Assembly: GCA_019096065.1 (NCBI GenBank) | Contig: JAGUCH010000004.1 | Coordinates: 8,308,001 to 8,372,000 of the forward strand | Origin: Paracyclopina nana | Taxonomy: Eukaryota > Arthropoda > Copepoda > Cyclopoida > Cyclopettidae | Reading direction: 5' to 3' | Length of the DNA: 64,000 nt | The notes under the pieces: generated by a model | Seen by the model: only the letters and a program-made list of their open reading frames with translations | What the model was told of the DNA's origin: nothing | The model's database searches: none | Translations under genes and position numbers: made by a program | Shown here: positions 1 through 9,333 of the stretch, piece by piece | How the letters are laid out: each line of letters opens with the position of its first letter | Position numbering within the stretch: position 1 is the first letter of the stretch

Positions 1-3000
1 TTTGCAGGCTCTGTCATTTTCATGCACTCTTCAACCACTTTTTTGGCCTCACTCTCAGTCTCTACTGAGTGCAGGATGTCATCCATGTAGGCGTCTTGCT
101 TGAACGCTTGGGCTGCCAATGGGTACCGATCTTTGTGTTCTTCTGCCATGTGCTGCAATGTGAACAGAGCCATGCAAGGGCTGGCTTTTGCCCCAAAAAC
201 CACGGATTTTGATTCATAGCATTTGCCATCCCAGAAGAAGCGATAATACTTGTGATCCTCTTCTGGTAGCGCGATTTGATTGTACATGCGCTTTATATCC
301 GCTATGATTAAAACTGGCTTGAACCTTGCTCTAATCAGCAGCTCCAGGATATTAGAAAGGAAATTGGGTCCTGCGTATTGGCCATCGTTCAGACTTTTCC
401 CGTCTTTTGCTTTTCTGCTGCAATCATAGACCACCCTGACAGGCGTTGAGACCTTGTCATATCTGAACACTAGTAGCCATGCTAGATAGTAGCCTATCAA
501 CAAGTCATGAGTGAGCTCTGAAATTTCTTCAATGAAACCTTGACGGACGTTTTCCATGATCTCAGAAGTAACTTTTTTGTGGAGCTCTGGATCTTTTAGC
601 TTTAGCCGTCTTTCAAACCTAGCGGTGTTGGCCTTGACCTCTTCATAGTTGCATTTGAACATTGGCTCACCTGGCATCCATAAGGTGGGGGTTTGATATC
701 TCCCATCCGGTCTTCGCTTGATCCCGTTTTTTAACAAGTCCACGCAGTATTGTTCGGTTTTGTTGAGAGGCTTAGCAGCCGATTCCTCCCCTGGCTTGAC
801 CCCCATGTGGTCAAGATCCCAATATCGTTTCAGGAACTCCATGGGGTCACCTATGTGGGATTCATTGTCAGATTCATAATCAGCTGCTGTAGCCAGCACT
901 GAAGTTTCTTCTCCATAAAGCACGACGTTGCCTAATTTTGATTTGATGACATATGGCTTGGCTGGATCCTCCGCCTCTGGCAGGAGCCAGTGGAAGTAGT
1001 CAATTCCAAGCAGTAAGTCAATTCTATTGGGGTTAGCATAGGCTGGAAATTCCGTGTTTCCTAATTCTGGGAATCTAGCGACTAGGTCAGAAATAGGTGA
1101 GCATTTAATAGATGCAATAATTTCGGGAACTGTGGTCACTTTGATTTTTTGCTTGTACATCGGGTTGACCGTGGACTGGATTTCTACGTGGGTTGTCATT
1201 ACGTCAACCGTTTGTTTATGCGAAAGAGTTTTTATCGTTTGCTTTTTGATCAAGCCTGCGAGAGCCAACTTCTCTGCAATTTGGTTGGTTAGAAAGCATG
1301 ATTGAGCACCAGTATCGAGGAGGCAATTAATTGTAATTTCCTTTCCATTTTCAGGATTTCGAACGATTACCGGTGCTGTGAGGAACGACGACAGGGAATT
1401 TTTGTTGAGTTTTGTCGCCAGGATGGATGATTCCGTGGTGGCGGCCTGAGTTGCTTGACTGTCCTGGTCGGTGAGCATGTTTTCCAAGGCTTTTGCTAGA
1501 GTCAGCAGAATAGCTTCTTGGGAGGTGTTCAGAGCCGACGTGGATTTGGGCTCCACCGGGATAGCTCCCTGGTTTTTTCCTCCTGGAGGTGGCTTTTGGT
1601 AAGGTTTTTTCTTTGCAGGTAATGTTGTTTTCTCAAAATGCAATAAAGTGTGGTGATTGGTGTCGGCACAAACAGCACACTTCCAGTGAGTTTTGTCACA
1701 TTTTTTGCGGCTGTGTTCTCCTCGAATGCATTTATAGCAAGCACGATGTTGTCTAGCTTTCATACATCTTTCCAGATTAGTCAATTTCCTGAAAACAGGG
1801 CAATCTAGGAGCGTGTGATTATTAGAGCATTCGGGGCACACAGTGAAAATTTTGAGATCTTCGGTGTCATTGGCTGCTGCGGCTAGCGCCATTTGACAGT
1901 CGTCTTCATCGGGTGAGTAGGTAGTGTCGCTGCATTCGTCTGAGTCAGAGGAGCTTTCTGGATCTTGTATGAGTAGAGCAGCTTTTGGATAGGACTTTTG
2001 TTTGTTATGTCGAGTCCCTTTGAGGTCTTTTTCATACTTGCTTGGCTTTGGAGTAGCCCCCAAGCCTTGGCTTTGCCTGTGATGCAGGTTATTGACCTGT
2101 GTGGTGCACCACGCGTCAAAGGCCTCAAATGTAAATCCGTCAGCGTCTTTAGCAGCCAAATATTGGCTGAATGAGTCTTCTGACTCCTGTGTGAATGGTA
2201 GAGTTCGCCAGACTTGGCCATAATGAGTTTCCAGGATGGCATTGGGAATCGACAAGAGTTGATGCTTGAGCCTGTTGACTGCCGACCTAGCGGTGGACAG
2301 TGACTCCAAGTTGCGGTGCGAGATGGGTGTGAGCTTTTGTATATTCAAGAACGCATAAGCTAGCACTTTTTGGACTGAGCCGAAAGCTGCCTCCAAGTTG
2401 GCTTTGGCCTGATCATAGCCCTGGGGCGTTGGAGCGCAGTAGCCCACGCAATCATATGCTGGATGCTTCTTGGTCTTTTTGTTGTACGTAAGAGAGCGTA
2501 GTCTGATCAGCTTCTCCGGAATGGCCACTTTTCTGTTCTCATCGATCAAAAAACGGAAATTTTCGCGAAAGATGAAATACTCAGACGGGTCTGTGCCATC
2601 AAAAGGGGCGATCTCCACATGAGCTAACTTAATACCTCTGCGAGTCTCTTCTTCTTCAGACTCGTCATCCTGGTAGTCATTTCTTCTTCGGTGACTTCGG
2701 CGGTCACCTCGGCCTCTACCATCGTGACCCCGACCATTTCTACCTCCGTTATCATCATCATCCGGGTCATCTCCGCCAGGTGGGCCAGAGCCACGGGATG
2801 CACCTCCCGACATACCATTGGAATTATTTTGAGTCGGATTTTGATCCGATCCGTTGGCGGGAGTTGAAGACCCTAGCGGGGGATTAAATGCATTTCCTGA
2901 TTGCACGCTACCTGGCCGAGTGGAAGTTCCACTTCCACTGTTTGATCCGGATTGACCACGATTCAAGGTACGTTGATTCCATGGCCTTGAGGGTGGCGGG

Positions 3001-4583
3001 TTACTGGCCTCACGATGATGAATGACTGATTCAATTCGATAATTTTGAAACAGATGATGAATGTGATCAATATCTCGAACCGCTGCTTCATCGAATGACT
3101 GAGGAGTTATTGTCTGGTCAATGGCACAAATCTGTTGGATTAAAACTCCACGGCGATGGTCAAGCTGGCCTAGCAAGCTAAAAACTGCATCCACAGCCGG
3201 AAGGGGCTGGCGGTTGCTAATAAGGCCTTGAATTTGTTCCATCATGTCATACAACTGGTCTCTTAGCAGAGCATACTGGGTTTGGAGGTTCGTGGAGCGA
3301 TAGTTAGTAAGATAAGACGAGGAGGCTACAGCATTCGATGATGTGGTTTGAGTGACACCTTCTCCAGCTTGACCAGTGGTGACTGAGCTAGCGCTCCCCA
3401 TGGTGCTTCCTAAATGGGACGAAGTTTGAGCAATAGAGACGCCACCATGGCTCGGTGACACTGCTTGCACTTGTCTACTGGAAGACTCCGCCGATCGAAA
3501 AGAGGAAGCATAAGAACCTGAGGACCCAGTCAGAGCTGCAGTTAATGCCGCACTTGAGGGTGCAATGCTGGCAGCAGCTAGGACTCCTTGGTGTAGTGAA
3601 AGTAAATTTCGAGCATGCGAAAGCTTACGGACTATTTCATTTATTCCTTCCAGCAAAAGGCTAGCGCCTTGTTGAGTTTCTGCTAACGCAGAGTCATCTA
3701 TAACTTGTAGCCAAGCCATTAATGCTTCCATTAGTCTGCTGTGATGCAGGTGACCCTCATCTTCCAGACTTTGGTAGGCTTGGGTGTCATTTGTCGAGTT
3801 GGCCAGCCTGCCTTCCGCTTTGCGCATCCACAGCCGTGCTTGTTCCGCTGCTCGACTGTATTCATCGGCTTTGGCAGCAACGGTTTGATACCTTTTCTTT
3901 GACGCCTCCTGCATAGCTGCTAGCGAGGCCAAAACAGCGGCGCGGTCGACTGTGGCGGGAGCCGTGTCCGTGGCAGAGGTGGTGACAGGATTAGGGTTAG
4001 ATTCAGCCATTGTAGGTGGTTGATATCTCCGTGGTGCAGGGGTTTTCAAGGCTGCTGGGGTCTGGAATTCGTCTGAGTGCGAGTCGTCTAGCGAGCTGGC
4101 ATCCGGTGATGCGAAAGTGACCTTTTGCGGTGGAGCGCCTTGTGATGAAAAGGGCCTCGGCAAATTTGGCAGGCTTGAAGTAAAAAGATTAGTAGACTCG
4201 AAACGTGAAGGTCTTACTAGAGGCTGCGCTGGTTGCGTAGCCGCAGAAGTGTGTGGCGTTTGTTCGGCTACTGAATCCTCAAGAACAGTCTGCATATGCA
4301 CATCTCGTTGAATTGTCTCATCCAATTGCGGCTCATCAGTCTCAGTGGCGGTAGTCTCGTCTTGAATGACCACGAGCCAGGACTCATTTGACTCCTCTGA
4401 ATCCGGTCGATTTGGAGGATCATCAGATGCAGGCATCGGCCTAGCGGCTTCAGCCTGGACTTGCTGCTCAATTTCTTCGTCCGTGGGAGGTGGCAGACCC
4501 AATCTACGTCTGCTTCTCCGAATGTCTCGTTTTGGTGGCGTTGGAGTAGTGGAAGACTTCTTCCGTTTTTTCTTATTTGACAT
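1..4583 (-). CDS. BEL/Pao-type retrotransposon gag-pol polyprotein, 5' part, open past the left edge
   Basis: One minus-strand frame runs from ATG at 4583-4581 to base 1 without a stop, about 1527 codons. The first ~640 residues are low-complexity and charged. A DUF1759-like gag segment starts near residue 650 (key residues PFDGTDPSEYF). Near residue 950 lies a CCHC zinc knuckle, CYKCIRGEHSRKKC, preceded and followed by other Cys/His pairs. The aspartic protease motif LLDTGAQSC has its Asp at about residue 1090 (DUF1758/peptidase A17 type). Reverse transcriptase follows, with YMDD at about residue 1499. The order gag-knuckle-DTG protease-RT with DUF1759/A17 features is typical of BEL/Pao. RNase H, integrase and the 3' LTR would lie left of the window. 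The lack of any stop suggests a recent or still intact copy. Family assignment is from motifs only. Confidence 0.88.
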   Translation of the reverse strand, partial: MSNKKKRKKSSTTPTPPKRDIRRSRRRLGLPPPTDEEIEQQVQAEAARPMPASDDPPNRPDSEESNESWLVVIQDETTATETDEPQLDETIQRDVHMQTVLEDSVAEQTPHTSAATQPAQPLVRPSRFESTNLFTSSLPNLPRPFSSQGAPPQKVTFASPDASSLDDSHSDEFQTPAALKTPAPRRYQPPTMAESNPNPVTTSATDTAPATVDRAAVLASLAAMQEASKKRYQTVAAKADEYSRAAEQARLWMRKAEGRLANSTNDTQAYQSLEDEGHLHHSRLMEALMAWLQVIDDSALAETQQGASLLLEGINEIVRKLSHARNLLSLHQGVLAAASIAPSSAALTAALTGSSGSYASSFRSAESSSRQVQAVSPSHGGVSIAQTSSHLGSTMGSASSVTTGQAGEGVTQTTSSNAVASSSYLTNYRSTNLQTQYALLRDQLYDMMEQIQGLISNRQPLPAVDAVFSLLGQLDHRRGVLIQQICAIDQTITPQSFDEAAVRDIDHIHHLFQNYRIESVIHHREASNPPPSRPWNQRTLNRGQSGSNSGSGTSTRPGSVQSGNAFNPPLGSSTPANGSDQNPTQNNSNGMSGGASRGSGPPGGDDPDDDDNGGRNGRGHDGRGRGDRRSHRRRNDYQDDESEEEETRRGIKLAHVEIAPFDGTDPSEYFIFRENFRFLIDENRKVAIPEKLIRLRSLTYNKKTKKHPAYDCVGYCAPTPQGYDQAKANLEAAFGSVQKVLAYAFLNIQKLTPISHRNLESLSTARSAVNRLKHQLLSIPNAILETHYGQVWRTLPFTQESEDSFSQYLAAKDADGFTFEAFDAWCTTQVNNLHHRQSQGLGATPKPSKYEKDLKGTRHNKQKSYPKAALLIQDPESSSDSDECSDTTYSPDEDDCQMALAAAANDTEDLKIFTVCPECSNNHTLLDCPVFRKLTNLERCMKARQHRACYKCIRGEHSRKKCDKTHWKCAVCADTNHHTLLHFEKTTLPAKKKPYQKPPPGGKNQGAIPVEPKSTSALNTSQEAILLTLAKALENMLTDQDSQATQAATTESSILATKLNKNSLSSFLTAPVIVRNPENGKEITINCLLDTGAQSCFLTNQIAEKLALAGLIKKQTIKTLSHKQTVDVMTTHVEIQSTVNPMYKQKIKVTTVPEIIASIKCSPISDLVARFPELGNTEFPAYANPNRIDLLLGIDYFHWLLPEAEDPAKPYVIKSKLGNVVLYGEETSVLATAADYESDNESHIGDPMEFLKRYWDLDHMGVKPGEESAAKPLNKTEQYCVDLLKNGIKRRPDGRYQTPTLWMPGEPMFKCNYEEVKANTARFERRLKLKDPELHKKVTSEIMENVRQGFIEEISELTHDLLIGYYLAWLLVFRYDKVSTPVRVVYDCSRKAKDGKSLNDGQYAGPNFLSNILELLIRARFKPVLIIADIKRMYNQIALPEEDHKYYRFFWDGKCYESKSVVFGAKASPCMALFTLQHMAEEHKDRYPLAAQAFKQDAYMDDILHSVETESEAKKVVEECMKMTEPA

Positions 4584-4640
4584 TTACCTCCCTTGCCAAG
4601 TTTGTCCCAGGTTCGGCCTCTTAGCAGAGGTTGGCACCAA

Positions 4641-4658
4641 TCCCGGGTCGCGGCACCA
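4641..4658 (-). other. Retrotransposon primer-binding site
   Basis: Read on the plus strand, these 18 bases look like the 3' end of a tRNA ending in CCA (TCCCGGGTCGCGGCACCA). On the element's sense (minus) strand they therefore form a TGG-starting primer-binding site. It lies just inside the probable LTR and 58 bp before the gag ATG, where a PBS belongs. The priming tRNA isotype was not identified. Confidence 0.72.
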
Positions 4659-4661
4659 TTT

Positions 4662-5100
4662 TGTTCAAGCAAGAGGTACTTGTCCTTGGAAAGATCAATA
4701 AAAAGAGTATCAATAAAGAACTACACTTGTCAAGCGTCAATCAGCTGTCAAAACTTGACCAGCGCGGTAAAATCGTAGTAGAGCGTCACAATCGGTAAAA
4801 GAGCCTTAGCAGGCTTGGACTTGATGAACAAAGGCCAAAAGTAGCGGCCCCCCTCGTTGGGGAGCAATGGCGGCCTTCAAGGACGAAGAATAGTAGTTCT
4901 ATCTCGTTCAAAGGTAATACAGCAAGTGATTTATTAGCGGGCAAACAAAAAGGATGCTAGCTCAGCTGCAGCTAGCGCCAAGCGCATCAGCGCTACCAGA
5001 CAATCCAAACAAAATCCAAACATTAAATGGTACTTGACGTAGGAAAGACACCACTGCACTGACAAGCTCCATTTAAGGTTCCGTCGAAGAGATAATCCCA
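4662..5100 (-). mobile_element. Probable 5' LTR of the BEL/Pao element (outer edge uncertain)
   Basis: The stretch between the primer-binding site and the duplicated NUP85 sequence is non-coding. Its inner edge reads ...TTGAACA on the minus strand (plus-strand TGTTCAAG at 4662), three bases from the PBS, and fits the TG...CA rule. AATAAA on the minus strand at 4936-4931 could be the LTR polyadenylation signal. The outer edge cannot be fixed because the other LTR is outside the window; the segment may end anywhere from about 5050 to 5160. Confidence 0.45.
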
Positions 5101-5164
5101 AAGATAATCAGCTTTCATTATTTAAATCGTCAAGTAGAAACTGGATTGGGAAGGCTTACTTTTA

Positions 5165-5490
5165 TTTTTTAAGCATTTTTTTCGAATAGACATAATTTTC
5201 GTGCATCGTAACCACTGCAAGATTACAGGCAAATTTCCGCATGAGCTCAGCCACGTGCCCTTCTAGGATTTGCCTTTGCTTCATAGGTAGGCTCAGCTCA
5301 GCCTCGAGCTCGTGCAAACAGTGCACAAGTTCAAATGTTTGCTAACAGCTAGAGAACAGCTTTGTATGCTCACCAATAGCATCAGCCAAGAATGGCAGCG
5401 TGTCGATAAGCAACGTGATCGTACATGAGCGCAAGCCTGGACAGGCGTAGGGAGTGCAAGAAGATTGAAACAGTGGCATAATACCTATTC
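5165..5490 (-). pseudogene. Decayed partial duplicate of the NUP85 3' exon
   Basis: This segment closely resembles 5575-5870, the end of NUP85, in the same orientation about 400 bp further from the promoter. Long blocks are near-identical, for example the bases encoding the Leu/Asp-rich helix around 5395-5415. It carries an in-frame TAG where the functional gene encodes a Glu in FFSSEQTYEL (near 5340), and small substitutions elsewhere. Similarity stops at both ends without an intron boundary, so it looks like a local DNA duplication rather than a processed copy. It sits between the retroelement and the functional gene. Confidence 0.82.
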
Positions 5491-5552
5491 TTTTAACCCG
5501 GAAAATATAACTACATTTGGAAGGCCTTGTATTAAGTACTGAATTGTATTCT

Positions 5553-7687
5553 TCAAGCTTGTTTTTTCAAAGAGCCATCATTTTCGTGCATCAGGGCCAC
5601 AGCAAGATTACAGGCAAATTTCCGCCTGAGCTCAGCCTCGTGCTCTTCTAGGATTTGTCTCTGCTTCTCAGGTAGGTTCAGCTCTGCCTTGAGTTCGTGC
5701 AGACAGTGCATAAGTTCATAGGTTTGCTCAGAGCTGAAGAACAGCTTCGTCTGCTCGCCAATGGCCTCTGCCAAGAATGGCAACGTGTCGATAAGCAACG
5801 TGATCCAAAAGTACTTGGGAGCAAGCCTGGACCACAAAAGGGAATGCAAGAGGATTGAGGCGGTCGCATAATCCCCTGAAGAGGCCAAGCTATGGAACTC
5901 CCTGTATTTGGCCAAGAATGTGAGCCTGTCACTCACCACCATTGACACACCAAGGTGGTCCAAAAGATCTCCAGAGGTGAAGCTGCCAGACTCGCAGTAC
6001 AGCTGAAGGAGCTTGTCGGCCAAAAAAGTCGTAAAACCGGAGTCCTAAAACAAATACCATGTATAACATTAAACTATAAGCATATGTTTTGTCGATTTAC
6101 TTGGGATTTGAGGGCCCAAGTCATGGCATTGCCAATTTGGTGCTGCCTCAAGGCCTTCATGCCCATGACTTTGCAAATGCTGCCAGCCACCAGAGTCATG
6201 CCACGATCATTGGCAATGGCCAGGACCTTTTCAGCTTTCTTCTCATTGGTCAATGGAATTCTCTCAAGGAGGAGCTCGAGCCTTTGCTTGCCTTGAACTG
6301 GGCAGTGGTCAAAGTAGATGGAGCCCACCTGCCATAAGGAATGGTGCGTCATCAAGCATGTGGCATACTCCAAAAGGAGGAATTCCCTGAGGCTGGCTCC
6401 AGCATGAAGACTCTTGGTTTCTTGGCCAAGGTTGGCCTCCAGGTTGCCGGAGTGATGAAGAAGATCCAGGAGATGGGCTGGATACCAAAAGTTGTCCAGA
6501 GTGTTGCACAGCTCACTCATCACCTGAGAAATGTCCAACTCCATGGCGGCCAAAAGCACAGAGTCCAACGCTGTCATGGTGCTGAGGCCACCAAAGTTGG
6601 AAATGGCGTCCTCGGCGTGGTAGGGGAGATCATAGATCCGCACCGAGGGATTGGTGTAGAGCAGCTTGCCAATCAGCCATTCGTACCAAGTTTCGCACAG
6701 TGGCAAGACTTCATTTTTGAACGTGTTCTCGTCACCTGCCAAGATCCTGGCAACGAGTCCAAGCTGGTTGGAGGTGGCATAGTCACCCTCGTCGATCCTG
6801 GAGACGACCTCCGTCTGCCAATGCTTCCACCGGTACTCAAAGTCAGCCGCTGTCTGTCCAGGATTGTACCTGGGCATTTTCCTCAGGATTTCGTCCAAGG
6901 ACACAAATGCCTCAGAGTTGAAGTCGGCATGGAGTCTCAGGAGTTTCCGGGCATTTTCAGTCCGACCCTGGATGACATAGAGGAAGACCGCATCCCAAAA
7001 GTCGGGGTGCGAATCCGGATTCTCCAGGTACTCTTCGACCCTGTCATCTTGGTCAGACGAGGAGGCTCCGAGCACGTTTCTGGCCATGTCGTCGCACTTG
7101 GGGAAGTGCATCGAGATCCACTGGAGCAGACTGGGCAAGATCATGGCATTCTTCTCGATGCACAAAATCTCCACCAAATTCCAGATGAGCTCTTGCTTGT
7201 ACAACAACTCGGACTGTTCAACATAGGTGGATTTGAGTCCTTGGTCCAGCTCCGGGTCTTCGCTCCACTGATCCAAGGTTTCCTGGCAGTCTCTTATGAT
7301 GGATCTGTACTGTTTGGAAATCCTCAACAATTGGGAATTGGACGCTCCTGCAATGGAAAAGTTGGCCTTTTTCGAACTTTTAAAAAGATTGAAATTGTCC
7401 TTACGATCGTTCTCGTCGCCGCCAGTCATCATTTTCTGCAGAGTCAAAAATGTTCTCGCGGACTCGTTGACAAGTTTGCGAAATACGGGCTGGTAGAGCG
7501 TGGTCTCCCATGTGATTTGGGTTAATCCGCAAGGCTCTGTAAGTGCCGTAGTTTGAGTCAGCGTTGTGGTCAATTCAACCTCTGGATCGTCCCGAGTTTC
7601 GGCCTTTCGGCGAATTCCCACCGAGGGAAAGGTGGCAAGGACATTTCCAACGCCGAAACTCGCCCCTGTCACGGCTTTTTCCTTCAT
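5553..7687 (-). CDS. Nup85: Nucleoporin NUP85 (Y-complex)
   Basis: Two exons, 7687-6101 and 6044-5553, joined in phase 0 across a 56-bp intron, encode about 692 residues (human NUP85 is about 656). The protein is an alpha-helical scaffold with no transmembrane segment. Recognisable NUP85 features are the N-terminal ELIWNLVEILCIE region, the PDFWDAVFLYVIQGR helix pair, and the C-terminal DYATASILLHSLLWSRLAPKYFW and LPFLAEAIG helices. NUP85 is a core member of the NUP107-160 Y-complex of the nuclear pore, needed for pore assembly and mRNA export. ATG 7687 is the first in frame. A broken copy of its 3' end lies just downstream at 5165-5490. Confidence 0.9.
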
Positions 7688-7835
7688 TTTCGCAAAATTC
7701 GAAGTAGCCGCTCAATTTTATTTTCTTAGCCGTAAAATCAAAACAAACACTCTTCTTGCTTGCCGTATGAAGAATTTTAAGGCTTTTTGTCTATTTTTCT
7801 TATTTTTGCTGCTATAAAATAAAAATATATTTATA

Positions 7836-7900
7836 TCGAGCTGGGGATCATAAAGTAGAGCCGTTAAAGAGCTGAGAGAGGATTTTAAAATGGGAAAACT
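7836..7900. repeat. Single arm of the GAGCTGGGG fold-back repeat family
   Basis: The segment around GAGCTGGGGATCATAAAG, followed by a TTAAA...GAGCTGAG...GGATTTTAAAATGGGAAAA block, matches both arms of the inverted repeat at 8817-9000. It lies between the NUP85 promoter and a tRNA-like sequence at 7904. It is probably a fragment or solo copy of the same non-autonomous element. Confidence 0.6.
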
Positions 7901-7903
7901 TGA

Positions 7904-7975
7904 GCTTCCATAGCTCAATGGTTTGAGCATTGGAATACTTAAGTAACTTTACGAGGTTCGAATGTGGGTTATCCC
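7904..7975 (+). repeat. tRNA-derived (SINE-like) sequence
   Basis: An A-box-like TAGCTCAATGGTTTGAGCA and a B-box-like GAGGTTCGAATGTGGG are spaced as in a tRNA, but the acceptor ends do not pair. This is best read as a tRNA pseudogene or SINE head rather than a working tRNA. Two more such sequences lie on the other strand at 8424-8496 and 8572-8638. Confidence 0.45.
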
Positions 7976-8035
7976 TCTCTTTTTTCTAACTTCTTTGGAA
8001 TTTGGATTAGTTTCATTGGAATATGAGGGTCATAA

Positions 8036-8358
8036 AATTACTCAAATTCGATTCCAGGGCCATTAAGTGCAGAAAATCCCCCAAATGCTTAGCAAGAACT
8101 ATGATATAAAAGAGCTGAGTCGGATCGGTAAACAGAATTATAACACGAGGAAATCGTATTACAGTATATAAAGTAATTTTTTAAGTCTTTGATGCAGTGA
8201 GAAAATTCTTTAGATCTTTTATATACTGTAATACGATTTCCTCGTGTTATAATTCAGTTTACCGATCCGACTCAGCTCTTTTATATCACAGTTCTTTCTA
8301 AGCAATTTGGGGGATATTAAATACTTAACGGCCCTGGACTCAAATTCGAGGGATTTTA
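8036..8358. repeat. Long inverted repeat (fold-back element), arms of about 140 bp
   Basis: The left arm (about 8036-8174) and right arm (about 8214-8358) are reverse complements with few mismatches. Both contain AAATCGTATTACAGTATATA, the block AGAGCTGAGTCGGATCGGTAAAC, and an AGGGCC-rich outer edge. The loop is about 40 bp. This is the structure of a fold-back MITE. No coding sequence is present. Confidence 0.8.
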
Positions 8359-8423
8359 AGTAGCTTAATGCCGCTAATATACCATGGAAATAATCAACAT
8401 TCCAAATAAGTAAGAAAAAAGAG

Positions 8424-8496
8424 AGATTCTACCAAGATTTGAACCTCAGCCAGTTGGATCAGCATTCCAATACTATAACCACTGAGCTATGGAAAC
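8424..8496 (-). repeat. tRNA-derived (SINE-like) sequence
   Basis: On the minus strand TAGCTCAGTGGTTATAGTA (A-box-like) and GAGGTTCAAATCTTGG (B-box-like) are correctly spaced. The sequence starts TTTCCATAGCTCAG, like the plus-strand copy at 7904 (CTTCCATAGCTCAA), so the two look related. Stem pairing is poor. Confidence 0.45.
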
Positions 8497-8571
8497 ACCA
8501 TGAAAATTGCATGCTATGTATAAGACTTAAACATAATTTAAGCCAGATAAAGAAACCAAAAAAACAAGGAA

Positions 8572-8638
8572 TGACTGGGGTTTGAACCCTAGACTGCCGA
8601 ATCAAAGCCAAGCGCTCTGACCACTATGCCATGGCTGC
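8572..8638 (-). repeat. tRNA-like sequence, probable pseudo-tRNA or SINE head
   Basis: It has a good minus-strand B box (CTAGGGTTCAAACCCC at 8592-8577) and an A-box-like GGCATAGTGGTCAGAGC. The T-arm pairs well, but the putative acceptor strands do not, so it is unlikely to be an expressed tRNA. A tRNA structure scan would decide. Confidence 0.45.
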
Positions 8639-8786
8639 AACTCACAAGAATTGAATTCTTAAAGTCTGTTTTATTGCTCTCAAACCACTGGATGTTAGCT
8701 GATGAGAGCCAGTGATACATAGCATAAAAACCGAGCAGCATTTTCTAGGGCACAGGGCAGCCCGGTAACTTCATTAAAACACTCGA

Positions 8787-9003
8787 AAATCGTATTACAG
8801 TATATAAAATTGTATATTTTGAGCTGGGGCACGTAAAATTGGGTCATTAAATAGCTGACCTCGGATTTTAAAATGGAAAAACACTTGTACAATTACAGCC
8901 CTCGCAGGCTCGGGCTAGTAAAGCTGTACTCGAGTTTTCCCATTTTAAAATCCTCGCTCAGCTATTTAATCACCCTACTTTACGTGCCCCAGCTCGAAAT
9001 AAA
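8787..9003. repeat. Second inverted repeat of the GAGCTGGGG family
   Basis: The left arm at 8817-8882 and right arm at 8933-9000 are reverse complements (GAGCTGGGGCACGTAAA in the left, TTTACGTGCCCCAGCTC in the right). Just outside the left arm (8787-8810) is the same AAATCGTATTACAGTATATAAA block found in the fold-back at 8036-8358, so the elements share modules. Confidence 0.75.
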
Positions 9004-9333
9004 TAACTAAAAAACTTTTAAAAAGTCTTTTAAGAGAGCTTGAGCTTTTTCGACCCATGAACACCATCAAGCATTCAATGAACAGCGTGACTATTTTTCA
9101 GGCTCTGCTAAAAAATAACTAGCAGAAAAAGTACTTTAACAAAGCAAACAAATCAGACACAAAGCAACTGAAATTCCTGTTAATAATTGTTGAATTGATT
9201 TCATATATACAGAAGAAAGAGAAAGCTAGAAATTTGTTAGCTTTTCGACCCATTTGTGTTTTTGCATCAGCTGCCGCTCGAGCCCGAAAAAGGAAGAGTT
9301 TGTTGTCTGCTCGCCGTGAAGAAGTGGCGAAAA

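Noticed and set aside
4366-4701. A 111-codon plus-strand open frame
   Set aside because: It is antisense to the start of the retroelement gag frame and has no independent support.
6341-7525. A 394-codon plus-strand open frame
   Set aside because: It lies fully antisense to the first NUP85 exon, has no domain features or splice context, and is explained by the codon bias of the real gene.
7904-8638. Three functional tRNA genes
   Set aside because: A and B boxes are present, but acceptor stems do not pair; they are better explained as tRNA-derived repeats.
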